Assembly: GCF_016901015.1 (NCBI RefSeq) | Contig: NZ_JAFEUP010000001.1 | Span: 372,001 to 436,000, forward strand | DNA from: Zestomonas insulae | GTDB taxonomy: Bacteria > Pseudomonadota > Gammaproteobacteria > Pseudomonadales > Pseudomonadaceae | Reading direction: 5' to 3' | Length of the DNA stretch: 64,000 nucleotides | Shown: positions 1-10,556 of the stretch, one piece after another | Layout: the number at the start of each line of letters is the position of its first letter | How positions within the stretch are numbered: the stretch's first letter is position 1 | Made by a program: the position numbers and the translations under genes | Notes under the pieces: model-generated | Database searches by the model: none | What the model was told of the DNA's origin: nothing | Seen by the model: the letters and a program-made list of their open reading frames with translations, nothing else

Positions 1-825
1 GTACCACATGTCGATGAACCGCGAGCCGATCAGCCAGCCGCTTGGCCGCGGCCGTTTCATCTTCGGCGCCATGCTCGGGCTGTACTGGGAAATACTGACG
101 CCGTAGGCCTTACTCGCGGCGTAGCCAAAACTGGTGATGATGCTGTTGACGATGTAAGTGCGCGTACCGCCCCAGGAGATCAGGTACGGACGAAACTCTT
201 CCGCCTTGCGCCAGGCGGCGGGAGTGCGCTCTTTCTCGCGCCAGGCGGTGAGCTTGGTATCGGTGACGAACAGCTGGCCGTCGTTGACCAGAAAGGCTCC
301 GCGCTCCTGGGAAAAGCGCAGTTCCTTGGTGCGTTGGTCGATATGCAGCGTTGCGCCCTGGCGCACGACGAGCGGCAGGCGCAACAGGAATACCCCGGGC
401 TCCGTTTCGCTGAACGCTTCCTTGGGTAGCCAGCGGCCGAGATCGGCGCTGTTGACATAGCCCTGCTCGATAAAGATCGCCTGCGGCATCCGCCGCTGCC
501 GCTCGACCCACTCGCGCAGGCGCTCGTTGCCACCGATGAACTCGTCGAGCATCGGCTCGCCGAGCATCTGCTTGAGCACCGCCCGACCTTGTGGCTTGGT
601 CACCACTTTGGCCTGGACCGCCTCTGCAGTGAAACCGCTGAGATCGGGCAGTTGCGGCTCTTCCAACTTGAGATCGGCCGCCGGTACGGCGCTGATCCGG
701 TAGGTCTGCGCCAGCACCGGTGGCGACACTGCCGGGCCCACCGAGGCCGCTTTCGCGGCCGGCTGGGCATAACCCGTGCCGCTGGCGATTGCCAACACAA
801 CAAACAACGCGATACGGGTTGCCAT
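1..825 (-). CDS. algG: Alginate C5-mannuronan epimerase AlgG, N-terminal part (cut by window edge)
   Basis: Periplasmic epimerase that converts polymer mannuronate to guluronate and belongs to the alginate export scaffold. The reading frame is open from an ATG at 825 to base 1, giving 275 codons, about half of the usual length near 540. A signal peptide is visible (MATRIALFVVLAIASGTGYA, then QPAAK). The part present is the N-terminal region; the right-handed beta-helix with the catalytic DPHD motif lies outside the window. A strong AGGAGG lies 5 nt before the ATG, and algE ends 12 nt upstream, so it is the sixth gene of the alg operon. The family call rests on position in the operon and on overall similarity to AlgG as I know it. 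Confidence 0.93.
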   Translation of the reverse strand, partial: MATRIALFVVLAIASGTGYAQPAAKAASVGPAVSPPVLAQTYRISAVPAADLKLEEPQLPDLSGFTAEAVQAKVVTKPQGRAVLKQMLGEPMLDEFIGGNERLREWVERQRRMPQAIFIEQGYVNSADLGRWLPKEAFSETEPGVFLLRLPLVVRQGATLHIDQRTKELRFSQERGAFLVNDGQLFVTDTKLTAWREKERTPAAWRKAEEFRPYLISWGGTRTYIVNSIITSFGYAASKAYGVSISQYSPSMAPKMKRPRPSGWLIGSRFIDMWY

Positions 826-837
826 GCTGCCTCCTGC

Positions 838-2298
838 TTAGAAACGCCAGACGACGTCGACGAACACGCGATGCATCGTCGAATCCGCATCATCGCCATA
901 GGCATCGCCGGCGAAGAACAGACCGCCGCGCAAACGCACTAATGCCGAGGGTTCATCCTCGAGGCTCAAGGTCGAGGCGAGACCGGCCGGTAGCAGGCCC
1001 TGCTTGAAGTAGCGGGTCAGCACCACGTCCACCTCTTGGCCCAGATCCTTTTCACCGTCTTCGAGTGCCGCACTGAGGCCGGCATCGCCGGTAGGCGCCT
1101 CGTCGTCGACCCGCCAGAAGCGGTGATAGACCAAGCTGGCGTCGTACTCGTCGCGCAACTGCCAGGCACCGAACAGCGTCGCAACCTGCAGGTTGGACAG
1201 CTCGCCGCGGAACGCCTCACCGAAGCGATGCACCCGCGAACGGGTACCGGTGAAGTTGGAGCGATTGCTCTGCAAGCCGGTCTGGACGAACTGGTCCGAA
1301 TCACCATCGTCATCGGTGCCGCCACTGGCCCGCGCATAGCCGCCGCCGAAGCGCCAATCGTCGACATTCCAGCGTAGGCCGAGATCGGTCGCCCAAGCGT
1401 CGGCATGACCACTGGTCTTGCCGGTCACCACCCGCTGCCCGCCCAAATTGGCCTGGGTGGCGGTATCAACGTCACCACTCATCCAGATCGCCTGCGCCCA
1501 ATAGCTGAGCGGCCGCGTATTGCGTGGATTGAAATAGTCGCTGTCGGCGTTGATCCCCAGCCAGGTCAGGTCGCCGCGGGTGGTCTTGCTCAGGTCGTCG
1601 ACCGTTTCGCCGACGTCCGCCAGGTCACCGTCGTCCTGAGCATGTTCGACCTTCACGCCAACCCAGTGCCCTGGTGTCCATTGCCCGGACAGCGCGCCAA
1701 ACAGATGCAGGCGATCCTCGTCCTTGGGGTCGAGGTCATCGATGTCGGTACGATAGTCACTGAAACGTTCTGCCGCGCCGAGCTGAGCGCGCAACAAGGT
1801 GGTGTCGAACACCCAGTGAACGGCTTCGATGTTGGTGTCCCACCAGGTGCTGTCGTCGCTGCGTACGCGTTGCCGGCCCAGGCGCAGGTGCTCACCGGGA
1901 TAGGCGGTGAGACCGCTGTAGTCGACCCAGAACTCGCGCAAGGCCAGATAGTTTTTCTCCGGTTCACGCGAGTCGTCGATACCCTCCTCGCCCTCGGCAA
2001 CGATGCTGTCGGACTGCAGTGTGTCCGTTTCGATGATGTCGGTAGCGGCCACCGCTTGCGCCATCACATAGCCGCTCCAGGCGCCGCGCTGACCGTACAC
2101 CCAGGGTCGCAGATCGAGACCCAAACCATTCACGTCGCCGCCATCACGCGTACCGAGATCCCGGTCATCCTCGCTCTGCGCGGTAATCTTCACATCCAAA
2201 CCGAAATTCTTGTCAGCACTGAGCGCCGCCCAAAGGGGCATGCTGCTCAACGCCACTGCAACGCCGACTGCCAAACGCATACTTCCGGTGTGCTTCAT
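838..2298 (-). CDS. algE: Alginate outer-membrane export porin AlgE
   Basis: Outer-membrane beta-barrel (18 strands in the P. aeruginosa structure) through which alginate leaves the cell. The 486 residues match the family length of about 490. There is a signal peptide ([20 protein letters not shown], cleavage after PLWA), alternating amphipathic strands throughout, and a C-terminal phenylalanine (VVWRF), the usual BAM recognition signature. The Asp/Arg-rich strands fit the charged pore described for AlgE. Its start overlaps the algK stop as ATGA, so translation is probably coupled. It is followed by algG after 12 nt. Confidence 0.97.
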   Translation of the reverse strand: MKHTGSMRLAVGVAVALSSMPLWAALSADKNFGLDVKITAQSEDDRDLGTRDGGDVNGLGLDLRPWVYGQRGAWSGYVMAQAVAATDIIETDTLQSDSIVAEGEEGIDDSREPEKNYLALREFWVDYSGLTAYPGEHLRLGRQRVRSDDSTWWDTNIEAVHWVFDTTLLRAQLGAAERFSDYRTDIDDLDPKDEDRLHLFGALSGQWTPGHWVGVKVEHAQDDGDLADVGETVDDLSKTTRGDLTWLGINADSDYFNPRNTRPLSYWAQAIWMSGDVDTATQANLGGQRVVTGKTSGHADAWATDLGLRWNVDDWRFGGGYARASGGTDDDGDSDQFVQTGLQSNRSNFTGTRSRVHRFGEAFRGELSNLQVATLFGAWQLRDEYDASLVYHRFWRVDDEAPTGDAGLSAALEDGEKDLGQEVDVVLTRYFKQGLLPAGLASTLSLEDEPSALVRLRGGLFFAGDAYGDDADSTMHRVFVDVVWRF

Positions 2299-3683
2299 AG
2301 AATGTCGTCCTGTGTCGTTTCGGGGATTTGCAACCGTGCTACCCGTTCTGGATCGAATTGCCGAGCCTGCAACTCTTCACGCAACAGCGCTTGCGCCTGC
2401 AGCCGCTCACTGTCGCTGAGTGCCGCCTGCAGGCTTTGCTGTAGTGCACCAGCTTCGGGAACCCCCTGCTGACGCGCAACTTCGGCAAAGACGTAGGCGT
2501 TGACCCGATTGACCTTGACTCCTCGTGCTTCGGAAAACATCTGCGCCAACGCAAAATCGGCGCCCGCTTGGCCACTGCGCGCAGCGCGCAGCAGGTGGTC
2601 AACCGCCCGTTGGGGCTCGACCTTGCCGAGATAACCGCGACGATAGAGCTGCCCCAGGTAGTAGTCCGCGCCAGGCTGTTCTGCCGCTGCTTTGAGCAGA
2701 TGCTCCTCTGCCTGACGTGGATCCTGTGGCACCCCCTGCCCCTGAAAATACAGGCGCCCGGTCAACAACTCGGCCCGACTGTCGCCCACCCTTCGACCTT
2801 CCGCCAAGTACTCAAGAACCTGCTCTTGCGATCCCAATTGCGGGTAGTCGATGAGCAGCTTAGCCAGACTGGTGGCAGCCGGTGGGTAAATTGGCGCAAC
2901 TTCAGTGAGCAATTGATGAGCACTGCTCAGCTCGACCGGTGCTGCCAGCAGCGGCGACGTCAGCGCCTGGGCCACCGACTCCACCCGCTGCGGCGACACA
3001 CGATGCACGCGGTAGGCGACATGCAGCTCAGCCAGCAAGGCCTCCTGCTCGTCATGCTGCTGGCGCAGGCGATAGACGCTGGCCAGTTCGACATAACAGA
3101 CATCCTGCACCGCCAGCAGCGCGCGGCAGCTGAGTTCAATCTCTTGCGCGTGCGCGGCGTAAGTGCCGTTGCTGCGGTAGATGACGATCTGCGCCAACTC
3201 GGCCTCGGGAATGGCCTGCTCGCGCCAGCCGTTGACCAACTGCTGCGGATCCACGGTCGGGGACAGCTGCGGATAAGTCACATACAACATGGTCAGCGGC
3301 ACGACCGCGCTGTACTCGCCCTTGCTGACGGCGTGCTGAAGCAGCCCTTCCGCTTCTTTCAGGCGCTCGTCGCTGACATTGCCTTGTCGGGCCAGCAGGC
3401 GGCCCAGGCGCGACTGGGCACGCACCGAGCTGAGCGCCGCCTCACGGTACAAGGCCTCGGCTTCTTGCAGCTGCTGCGGATCGCGACTCTTGACCTGCAT
3501 GTCACCGCGAGCGGTCTGTGCTTCGGCGTACCCCAGCTGCGACAGTTGCTCGTAATGTTGCTGCGCGGTCGCCAGGTCCCCGCGCAGCAACGCTTCATTG
3601 GCCAGCCGTTGATCCGGCAGGCCACTGCAGCCCGCCAGCGCGAAGCCGACGAACGTCAGTGCAGCGATCGCAGCACCGTTCAT
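2295..3683 (-). CDS. algK: Alginate export lipoprotein AlgK (TPR/Sel1 scaffold)
   Basis: Outer-membrane lipoprotein that places AlgE and bridges it to the periplasmic and inner-membrane alginate machinery. The 462 residues begin with a lipoprotein signal; the lipobox LAGC puts the lipidated Cys at position 19. The rest is helical with TPR/Sel1-like repeats, for example [14 protein letters not shown] followed by a [13 protein letters not shown] segment, and another around [10 protein letters not shown]. The start overlaps the alg44 stop and the stop overlaps the algE start (ATGA at both), typical of this operon. Slightly shorter than the P. aeruginosa protein (about 475). Confidence 0.96.
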   Translation of the reverse strand: MNGAAIAALTFVGFALAGCSGLPDQRLANEALLRGDLATAQQHYEQLSQLGYAEAQTARGDMQVKSRDPQQLQEAEALYREAALSSVRAQSRLGRLLARQGNVSDERLKEAEGLLQHAVSKGEYSAVVPLTMLYVTYPQLSPTVDPQQLVNGWREQAIPEAELAQIVIYRSNGTYAAHAQEIELSCRALLAVQDVCYVELASVYRLRQQHDEQEALLAELHVAYRVHRVSPQRVESVAQALTSPLLAAPVELSSAHQLLTEVAPIYPPAATSLAKLLIDYPQLGSQEQVLEYLAEGRRVGDSRAELLTGRLYFQGQGVPQDPRQAEEHLLKAAAEQPGADYYLGQLYRRGYLGKVEPQRAVDHLLRAARSGQAGADFALAQMFSEARGVKVNRVNAYVFAEVARQQGVPEAGALQQSLQAALSDSERLQAQALLREELQARQFDPERVARLQIPETTQDDIL

Positions 3684-4858
3684 TTTCCAGCCGCCATGAC
3701 TTTGCCAAGCAGGGCACCACCATCCAGGCCTTCGATGCTGACTTCCGTCGGTCGACCGGCAAGATCAGTGGTCAGCGGCGCATCCGAAGCGATCATCACG
3801 CGGATGTCGGAGGCCAGACCGCCTTCGCGCAGCGACACACTGGCGATCTTGCCCACCCGCGGCTCGCTCTCGCCGGCAACGTGGAAGTTCACCAGCGTGC
3901 CGGGTTGGACTTTGGCGAAGCTCTTGTAAGGGAAGCGTGCTTCCACTTGTGGCTGGCTGTCGCGCGGAATCAGCTCGAACACCGGCGCGCCTTTGCTGGC
4001 GGTCTGCCCGTCACCCACCAATTGCGCCGACACCGTGCAATCACAGGGACTGGTCAGCGTGCCCTGGAAGGAGTTGCTGAACAGACGCTGCAGGTTGTCC
4101 GGGTTCATCTCGCTTTCCGGTAGGCTGCCCTTCAGCACGTCGAGCATGGAGGTGGAGAAAGTCGCTAGCGGCGCACCTTTCGCCACCTCGCTACCGACCG
4201 CCACCAGCGCCTGCACCTTACCTTCACGCGGCATGCCGACCCGTTCGACGGGCACGCTAACCATTGCCGAATCCGCATGGGTCACGAAGTACAGTTCGTA
4301 GAGCTGGTGCACGACGTAAGTTGCCGCGCCGAGGCCGATGAGAAAGATCAGCAGGCTAACCAGCGTGGCGCGCATGCGACTGAACAAGCCCATCCCGGTG
4401 CCGCTGTCCTTCTTGCGCGCCTTGGTGAAATTGTCGCGCTGCAAGGTATTCAGCATGTCGCCGACCGTGACCATCTCGCCACTGAGGTAGGCGGTGATCA
4501 AGTAGCGCAGCGCCGCCACTTCGCGTGGGCGAAGATTGTGGAACTCGCAGCCGATACGATGGCCTTCGGCATAGACCGAGCGCACTTGAAACGCGACATC
4601 GATGGCCATGGTCAGGCCGTCGATCTGGAACACCAGCTGGCCTTTGTGATTGCGTCCAACCAGGGTGCTCAGCTGCTCCTGGGTGAAGCTGAAACCACCG
4701 GCGCTCAAGTCGAGCAGGTCGCATTCGGTGCTCAGTCCGCGACTGTCCTGAAAGCGGATCTTCGCCGGCACTTTCAGGCGGGCATGTTGCCGCTGCGCCT
4801 CGGACTCATGCACGACGTTGGTATTGAGGGTCCCCTCTGCAGCCATTACTACGCTCAT
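3680..4858 (-). CDS. alg44: Alginate polymerase c-di-GMP receptor subunit Alg44
   Basis: Inner-membrane co-polymerase that must bind cyclic di-GMP for alginate synthesis by Alg8. The N-terminal PilZ domain shows both ligand motifs: RQHAR (R23 and R27) and DLSAGG (D50, S52, G55). One membrane helix follows near residues 165-190 (LVSLLIFLIGLGAATYVV), then a periplasmic HlyD/membrane-fusion-like region. At 392 residues it is close to the family length. The start at 4858 is preceded by AAGGGA about 8 nt upstream; an internal ATG at 4846 is possible but has a poorer site. The gap to alg8 is 68 nt and the end overlaps algK. Confidence 0.97.
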   Translation of the reverse strand: MSVVMAAEGTLNTNVVHESEAQRQHARLKVPAKIRFQDSRGLSTECDLLDLSAGGFSFTQEQLSTLVGRNHKGQLVFQIDGLTMAIDVAFQVRSVYAEGHRIGCEFHNLRPREVAALRYLITAYLSGEMVTVGDMLNTLQRDNFTKARKKDSGTGMGLFSRMRATLVSLLIFLIGLGAATYVVHQLYELYFVTHADSAMVSVPVERVGMPREGKVQALVAVGSEVAKGAPLATFSTSMLDVLKGSLPESEMNPDNLQRLFSNSFQGTLTSPCDCTVSAQLVGDGQTASKGAPVFELIPRDSQPQVEARFPYKSFAKVQPGTLVNFHVAGESEPRVGKIASVSLREGGLASDIRVMIASDAPLTTDLAGRPTEVSIEGLDGGALLGKVMAAGK

Positions 4859-4926
4859 AACAATGTCCCTTTCGGTAATTCAATGCCTTGGCGACATGCC
4901 CGCAGCCGCCTCCTTCACACCCGCCT

Positions 4927-6408
4927 TCACACCATTTTCATCAGCACCGCCACGAACACCGCGCTGGCGGAGAACGTCATCGCTCGCGAAGACCAACTGT
5001 TGAACCACAACTGGTAGCTGGCCAGACCGCGATCGAGCTTGGTCTTTTGCCGCGTCCAGGATTGCTGGTCGAGGCGGAAGAACACGTACACCTTCACCAG
5101 CGCACCGACGATCTGGTTGTAATAGAGAATCAGCGGATACATCGGCCCGACCCGGTGACCGGAGGCCATCAGCAGCATGGTCAGCAACAGGCGGGTGAGA
5201 CCGATCCACAGCAGGTAGGCAATCAGAATGGCGATGCTGTATTTGAGGCTGGCGATGATTGCCACCGCCGGACCGAACAGGCTGGTCCACATCGACACGC
5301 GCTGATCGAACAGCACCACGCTGGTGAACCAACCGAGGCGGCCAGGCCCGAGACGCAATGCGCGCGAGTTCTGCCGCAGGTTGTTGCCATACCAGCGGAA
5401 CATCAGCTTACGGCTGGCCTTGATGAAACTCTTCTCCGGCGGGTGCTCGACCGTGTTGATCGCCGCATCCGGCACATAAAAGGTGTCGTAGCCGAGACGC
5501 ATCAGGCTGTACCAGCTCGACTTGTCGTCGCCGGTCAGGAAGCGGAAACGACCGAGGCGCCAGTGTTCGAGGTGGTCGCTCTCGACGTCGGCAATGAAGC
5601 CTGGATCGGTCACCACCCGCGCGCGGAACACCGACATGCGCCCGGTCATGGTCAGCACGCGCTTGGACAGTGCCATCGAGCACATATTGAGGTGGCGCTG
5701 GGCGAAGCGCAGCTTGTGCCACTCACTCATCAGGTAGCTGCCGCGCACCTCGCAGAACTCGTTGGTGGTGAGGCCACCGACCTTGGGAAACAGCTTGAAG
5801 TACGGCACCGTCTTGCGGATCACGCCCGGCTCCAACACGGTGTCGCCATCGACCACCGCGACCACTGCGTCGTCATCCGGCAGGTGCCGCGAGATGGCAC
5901 GGAAGCCGTAAGACAGACCGTCGCGCTTGCCGGTGCCGGCGATGCGCACAAAGTCCAGCTTGACCCGTGCCGGTGGCTGCAAGCGTTGCCACAGCGACTT
6001 GATCAGCAACTCATCACCCAATTCGACCAGCGAGCACACCAGGGTGGCCGGATAACCACAGGCGATCGCTTCTTCGATCACCGAGCGATAGACCATCGCG
6101 GTGGTCTGCGCATCGATGCGAAAGCTGGTCACCAGGAGGAACACATGCGACGGCGCAGCAGCTTCTCCTAACTGGCGTGCCTGGCGACGCTGCCAGGGAT
6201 ACACGAGATAGAGAAACAGCAAGCCTCGCAGATAGTGAATGGCGCCCATCGAATAGCGCCAGATGCCTACCGCACCGAGCAGCAGGAGAAAGTCCTTCGA
6301 CTGCGGGTCGAAAACCTGCTCGGGTAGAGCCCAGGCCAGCAGCAGCAACGCCGTAATGAAGAACAACCATCCTGCGCCTTCGCGCAAACCACGTCCGAGC
6401 AGTTCCAT
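4927..6408 (-). CDS. alg8: Alginate polymerase glycosyltransferase Alg8
   Basis: Family-2 membrane glycosyltransferase that polymerises GDP-mannuronate and is the catalytic partner of Alg44. N-terminal membrane helices ([15 protein letters not shown]) are followed by a cytosolic GT domain with VDGDT, DVESDH, TGDDKS and a QxxRW-like segment (LMFRWYGNN), then C-terminal helices. I place the start at ATG 6408 ([13 protein letters not shown]), giving 493 residues as in known Alg8 proteins, with GGAG about 7 nt upstream. The open frame reaches 6525, but that would add 39 residues with no family counterpart and would overlap algD. Confidence 0.96.
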   Translation of the reverse strand: MELLGRGLREGAGWLFFITALLLLAWALPEQVFDPQSKDFLLLLGAVGIWRYSMGAIHYLRGLLFLYLVYPWQRRQARQLGEAAAPSHVFLLVTSFRIDAQTTAMVYRSVIEEAIACGYPATLVCSLVELGDELLIKSLWQRLQPPARVKLDFVRIAGTGKRDGLSYGFRAISRHLPDDDAVVAVVDGDTVLEPGVIRKTVPYFKLFPKVGGLTTNEFCEVRGSYLMSEWHKLRFAQRHLNMCSMALSKRVLTMTGRMSVFRARVVTDPGFIADVESDHLEHWRLGRFRFLTGDDKSSWYSLMRLGYDTFYVPDAAINTVEHPPEKSFIKASRKLMFRWYGNNLRQNSRALRLGPGRLGWFTSVVLFDQRVSMWTSLFGPAVAIIASLKYSIAILIAYLLWIGLTRLLLTMLLMASGHRVGPMYPLILYYNQIVGALVKVYVFFRLDQQSWTRQKTKLDRGLASYQLWFNSWSSRAMTFSASAVFVAVLMKMV

Positions 6409-6484
6409 GTACACGCTCCATCCGCATTGGCGAGCGCAGGGGCGGCATCCAGCTTGTTGCGCCACCGCCCCGTGCGTCGTCGGA

Positions 6485-7795
6485 CTACCAGCAGATACCT
6501 TCGAAATGACCGGTGCTGCCGCCACTCATGAAGCCCACCAGATCGAGGACTCGCTTGCCGGGTAGCGCCTGCTGCAAGAGTGGTCGGAACTGTTCATCGC
6601 CATTCCCCAGCACGATGACATCGGCCGCACTGACCACCTCGTCGAGGTCAGCGCACAGCAGCGAAGAAACGTGCGGGATCTTCGACTCGATGTATTCCTT
6701 GTTGGCGCCGTGTACGCGGGCGTACTCGACGTTGCGGTCATAGATGCTGAGGTCGTAGCCCTTGCCGATCAGCATCTCGGCCAGCTCGACCAGTGGACTC
6801 TCGCGCAGGTCGTCGGTACCGGCCTTGAAGCTCAGACCGAGCAGGCCGATCTTGCGCTTGTCGTAGCTGCTGATCAGCTCGAAGGCCTTGTGCACCTGGG
6901 CTTCGTTGCTGCGCATCAGCGAGCCGATCAGTGGGGTGTCGACATCGAGGCTGGTCGCGCGGTAGTTCAGCGCACGCACGTCCTTGGGCAGGCACGAGCC
7001 GCCGAAGGCGAAGCCGGGGCGCATGTAGTACTTGGAGAGGTTGAGCTTGTGGTCCTGGCAGACCACGTCCATCACTTCGCGGCCGTCCACCCCCACCGCC
7101 TTGGCGATGTTGCCGATCTCGTTGGCGAAGGTAACCTTGGTAGCGTGCCACACGTTGCAGGTGTACTTGATCATCTCCGCAACTTCGATGCTCTTGCGCA
7201 CGATGGGTGCGTCGAGCTCTTCGTAGAGGGACTGCAGCAGATCACCGGAACGGCTATCCAACTCGCCAATCACGGTCATCGGCGGATGGTCGTAGTCGCT
7301 GATGGCGGTGCTTTCGCGGAGGAACTCGGGATTGACGGCAACCCCGAAGTCAACGCCGGCACGCTTGCCGGAACACTCCTCGAGAATCGGGATCACGAAC
7401 TTCTTCACCGTGCCTGGCAGCACCGTGCTGCGCACCACGACGGTGTGCCATTCGGCCTTGTCGCGCAGTGCCTCACCGATTTCGGCGCAGACCGATTCGA
7501 TGAAATGCAGGGCCAGATCGCCGTTGCGCTTGCTCGGCGTCCCGACGCACATCAGCGAAAGGTCGGTATCCCGCACCGCTGCTTTCACGTCCGTCGTGCC
7601 ACTCAAGTTGCCGGAACGGATGCCCTGCTGAAGCAAGGGCTCGAGGCCCGGCTCGACGATGGGTGAGCGGCCACTGTTGATCAGATCGATCTTGACCTGG
7701 GAGATGTCTACCCCGATCACTTGATGACCGCGTACCGACAAACATCCGGCACACACGGCCCCCACATAGCCCAGCCCAAATATGCTGATGCGCAT
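6485..7795 (-). CDS. algD: GDP-mannose 6-dehydrogenase AlgD
   Basis: Cytosolic NAD-dependent enzyme that oxidises GDP-mannose to GDP-mannuronate in two steps, the committed step of alginate synthesis. The 436 residues equal the P. aeruginosa length. The Rossmann motif GLGYVG is at residues 7-12 and the catalytic cysteine is C268 in GGSCLPKD. It is the first gene of the alg operon, so its upstream region carries the operon control. The ribosome binding site is weak (an AGGGG about 9 nt upstream), and a strong leader hairpin ends 31 nt before the ATG. Confidence 0.98.
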   Translation of the reverse strand: MRISIFGLGYVGAVCAGCLSVRGHQVIGVDISQVKIDLINSGRSPIVEPGLEPLLQQGIRSGNLSGTTDVKAAVRDTDLSLMCVGTPSKRNGDLALHFIESVCAEIGEALRDKAEWHTVVVRSTVLPGTVKKFVIPILEECSGKRAGVDFGVAVNPEFLRESTAISDYDHPPMTVIGELDSRSGDLLQSLYEELDAPIVRKSIEVAEMIKYTCNVWHATKVTFANEIGNIAKAVGVDGREVMDVVCQDHKLNLSKYYMRPGFAFGGSCLPKDVRALNYRATSLDVDTPLIGSLMRSNEAQVHKAFELISSYDKRKIGLLGLSFKAGTDDLRESPLVELAEMLIGKGYDLSIYDRNVEYARVHGANKEYIESKIPHVSSLLCADLDEVVSAADVIVLGNGDEQFRPLLQQALPGKRVLDLVGFMSGGSTGHFEGICW

Positions 7796-8282
7796 GACCT
7801 AAACCCCTGAATTGTCCAAAACCCCAGATATGGCGCGAACGCCATATCGCTCCTTTCGAGACTGGTTGGAACGACTAAATCCGTAGTCTCAATTCAATAG
7901 GCAGGCTGCCAATGTGCAGCGAAGGTCACGACGCTTTCGTGACGGAGGGACTGTAGCAACGGAAATGCCAATAAAACAACGAATTCATTCACATATCTAC
8001 ATGAACGATATAACTACATGAATTTGTTTAACTTATTTTTTGACGTCAATTTGACAGACACCAGATAGCGCCACTTAAAGAGCACCATAACGACGCGCAC
8101 CACCCCTCCATTGATACGAAATGGCGCAGAACCGCTTACCACAACCCGGCACAAGGCAACATGCCACCATTCGCCAATAACCGCGCGACAAATACGGTTA
8201 AACTGCGCATCTGCCTGGAGCGGCTCAATTTTTCTCGACGCCGGCCGACAGCCTTAACAGTTCTCCATGGATGCCTTCTGTC
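7796..8282. promoter_or_regulatory. Divergent control region between algD and aer
   Basis: 487 bp without a gene. Besides the leader hairpin it holds an inverted repeat gagact/agtctc (7858-7890), an inverted repeat gtcacg/cgtgac (7925-7943), an AT-rich patch at about 7960-8060 with AATTCAT (7982-7988) facing ATGAATT (8018-8024), a direct repeat CTACATGAA (7997-8005 and 8014-8022), and the palindrome TTGACGTCAA (8040-8049). I looked for an AlgU-type promoter (GAACTT, 16-17 nt, TCTGA) on the algD strand and found no convincing match. Which elements serve algD and which serve aer cannot be told from sequence. Confidence 0.55.
7827..7848 (-). promoter_or_regulatory. algD leader hairpin with UUCG loop
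   Basis: A perfect 9-bp inverted repeat, GATATGGCG and CGCCATATC, flanks CGAA. Read as algD mRNA the loop is UUCG on a G-C closing pair, a very stable type of hairpin. It ends 31 nt before the algD ATG. There is no T-run, so it does not look like an intrinsic terminator. A role in leader stability or translational control is inference. Confidence 0.6.
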
Positions 8283-9848
8283 ATGCGCAACAACCAGCCC
8301 GTCAGCCAACGCGAACGCACGTTTCCAGCCCAGCAACGCTTGATCTCCACGACCGATCTCAAAGGGCAGATCACCTACTGCAACGATGCGTTCGTCGAGA
8401 TCAGCGGCTTCAGTCGCGAAGAACTGTTGCGGGCCCCGCACAACATCGTGCGCCATCCCGACGTGCCGCCAGCGGTGTTCGAGCACATGTGGGTCACGCT
8501 GAAGAAGGGTCGGCCGTGGATGGGTATCGTCAAGAACCGCTGCAAAAGCGGCGACCACTACTGGGTCAACGCCTATGTCACGCCGATTATGGAAAACGGC
8601 CAGGTGGTCGGTTTCGAGTCGGTACGGATCAAACCCAGCGCCGAGCAGGTCCGCCGCGCGGAAGCACTGTATCGACGGATCAACAGCGGCAAAGCCGCCA
8701 TCCCAAGCAGCGACCGCCTGCTGCCGCTGCTGCAGTACTGGCTGCCGTTCATTGCCATGGCAACTTTGGGTAGCCTGCTGGGCAGCTGGCTGGGCGCCAC
8801 CTGGGGCCTGCCGCTGGCCGCCGCATTGGCGATTCCGCTGGGGCTGATAGGCCTGAGCTGGCAACAAGGTGGCCTGCGCCGACTGCTGCGCCTGACCGAG
8901 CAAAGCACTTCCGACCCACTGATCGCCCAGATGTACACCGACAGCCGCGGCCCGCAAGCGCGCCTGGAGATGTCGATCCTCAGCCAAGAAGCGCACCTGA
9001 AAACCTGCCTGACCCGTCTGCAGGACACCGCCGAGCACCTCACCCAGCAGGCTCGCCAAGCCGACTCGCTGGCACAGAACAGCTCCAACGGCCTGGATCG
9101 CCAGCGTGCGGAAACCGAACTGGTCGCCACTGCGATCAACGAAATGGCCGCCACCACCCTGGAAGTCGCCAGCAACGTCGCCCGCACGGCGATTGCCACC
9201 CAGGAAGCCAACCGCTTGACCGGCGAGGGTCGCACCATCGCCGCCGAGACCCGCGAGGCCATTCAGCGCCTGTCGCAATCGGTGGGTGAAACCGGCGAAA
9301 CCGTGACCCGCCTGGCCCAGGACAGCAACGAGATTGGCGGCGTGGTCGACGTGATCAAAGGCATCGCCGACCAGACCAACCTGCTCGCATTGAACGCCGC
9401 CATCGAAGCTGCCCGCGCCGGTGAAATGGGCCGCGGCTTTGCGGTAGTCGCCGATGAGGTGCGCTCACTGGCGCAACGTACCGCCGAATCGACCGAACAG
9501 ATCCACCAGCTGATCGCCAAACTGCAGCGCACCGCCGAAGAGGCCGTGATGACCATGGACATCGGTCGCCGTCAGGCTGACGAAGGTGTCGAGCGCGTGC
9601 AGCAGGCCGACCAGGCGCTGTCCGGGATCAGCGACGCGGTGGCCAATATCACCGATATGGCCAACCAGATCGCCGCAGCCGCCGAGGAGCAGAGCGCGGT
9701 CGCCGACGAGATCAATCGCAACATCACCACCATCGCCCAGCTGGCGGACCAGACCGCCGATGAAGCGCAGAACACCGCGCAACTCAGCAAAGAGCTAACG
9801 ATGACTGCGCAGACCCAGTCGGCACTGGTGGAGCGCTTTAACCGCTAA
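8283..9848 (+). CDS. aer: Aerotaxis receptor Aer (PAS domain methyl-accepting protein)
   Basis: Inner-membrane energy/oxygen taxis receptor signalling through CheW/CheA. The N-terminal PAS domain spans about residues 10-115 ([20 protein letters not shown] is a typical Aer PAS segment and would hold FAD). Two close membrane segments follow near residues 145-190, then a cytosolic methyl-accepting signalling domain with the conserved hairpin tip [20 protein letters not shown]. No C-terminal methyltransferase-docking pentapeptide is present. I prefer the ATG at 8283 ([19 protein letters not shown]) over 8271. It lies near the cbb3 genes and anr, as in P. aeruginosa, where aer responds to Anr, but no clear Anr box is visible here. 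Confidence 0.93.
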   Translation: MRNNQPVSQRERTFPAQQRLISTTDLKGQITYCNDAFVEISGFSREELLRAPHNIVRHPDVPPAVFEHMWVTLKKGRPWMGIVKNRCKSGDHYWVNAYVTPIMENGQVVGFESVRIKPSAEQVRRAEALYRRINSGKAAIPSSDRLLPLLQYWLPFIAMATLGSLLGSWLGATWGLPLAAALAIPLGLIGLSWQQGGLRRLLRLTEQSTSDPLIAQMYTDSRGPQARLEMSILSQEAHLKTCLTRLQDTAEHLTQQARQADSLAQNSSNGLDRQRAETELVATAINEMAATTLEVASNVARTAIATQEANRLTGEGRTIAAETREAIQRLSQSVGETGETVTRLAQDSNEIGGVVDVIKGIADQTNLLALNAAIEAARAGEMGRGFAVVADEVRSLAQRTAESTEQIHQLIAKLQRTAEEAVMTMDIGRRQADEGVERVQQADQALSGISDAVANITDMANQIAAAAEEQSAVADEINRNITTIAQLADQTADEAQNTAQLSKELTMTAQTQSALVERFNR

Positions 9849-9868
9849 GCAGCGGCGCAGCAGGAAAA

Positions 9869-9899
9869 GCCATCGCCCCGCCCGGGCGGTGGCTTTTTT
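9869..9899 (+). terminator. Intrinsic terminator of aer
   Basis: A GC-rich stem (GCCATCGCCC pairing with GGGCGGTGGC) is followed by TTTTTT, 20 nt after the aer stop. Confidence 0.85.
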
Positions 9900-9926
9900 C
9901 ATTGCAGCATCGATAGCCGCGCTGGC

Positions 9927-10556
9927 TCATCGGGTAAGAAAGGCCGCCACGGCGTCCGCCGCGCTGTCGAGATGCTGTTCGTGAGTCAGCCCCGATGACT
10001 TCAGCGGTTTGAGGTCATGGTCAGCGGTTGCCAGCCAGTGCAAGTCGATCGCCAGCGACAGACGATATCCCTCGACCGTTGTGCGATTGCCCAGGGCGTC
10101 GCGCTCTCCCTGCACGATCAGCGTTGGCGTGCGCAGGTCGGCAAGATGCGCAACACGCGGCTTGTCGGCCTTGCCCGCGGCGTGGAACGGATAGCCCAGG
10201 CACACCAAAGCATCTGCACCCAGCTCGTCAGCGAGCAAGCTAGCCATGCGCCCGCCCATCGATTTGCCCCCGATCGCCAAAGGCCTCGCGACTTCGGCGC
10301 GCACCGCCGCATACACCTGGCTCCAGCGCGCCAGCAGTTGCGCCTGCGGGTTGGGCGGCCGCTTGCGGCCATCCACGCGGCGTGCGGCCATGTAATCGAA
10401 CTCGAAGCGCACCACGGCAATGCCCCGCGCGGCCAAACGCGCAGCAATGCCCTGCATGAACGCGCTGTCCATCGGCGCGCCGGCGCCATGGGCCAGAATC
10501 AGGGTGCCGAGCACCGCGGCAGACGGCCGATCCCACAGCAGTTCAGACACACTCAT
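9927..10556 (-). CDS. Alpha/beta hydrolase of the TEX30/KANL3-like family
   Basis: A 209-residue cytosolic alpha/beta-hydrolase. Seen: strand-loop LILAHGAGAPMDS that would form the oxyanion hole, nucleophile elbow GGKSMGG with Ser99, a late acid segment TLIVQGERDALG, and a candidate catalytic His in GLTHEQHL near the C-terminus. This small fold resembles the dienelactone-hydrolase-like family of short conserved bacterial proteins. The substrate is unknown. The SD TAAGGAGCG precedes the ATG by 5 nt. It is transcribed towards the aer terminator and away from ccoN. Confidence 0.8.
   Translation of the reverse strand: MSVSELLWDRPSAAVLGTLILAHGAGAPMDSAFMQGIAARLAARGIAVVRFEFDYMAARRVDGRKRPPNPQAQLLARWSQVYAAVRAEVARPLAIGGKSMGGRMASLLADELGADALVCLGYPFHAAGKADKPRVAHLADLRTPTLIVQGERDALGNRTTVEGYRLSLAIDLHWLATADHDLKPLKSSGLTHEQHLDSAADAVAAFLTR

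Noticed and set aside
7796..7950. AlgU-type promoter for algD
   Set aside because: The nearest sequences (GAATTG with TCCAA 19 nt later on the minus strand) miss both consensus and spacing; not reported as a feature.
8040..8049. TTGACGTCAA as an Anr box for aer
   Set aside because: The half-sites are directly joined; Anr/FNR needs a 4-bp gap between TTGAY and RTCAA.
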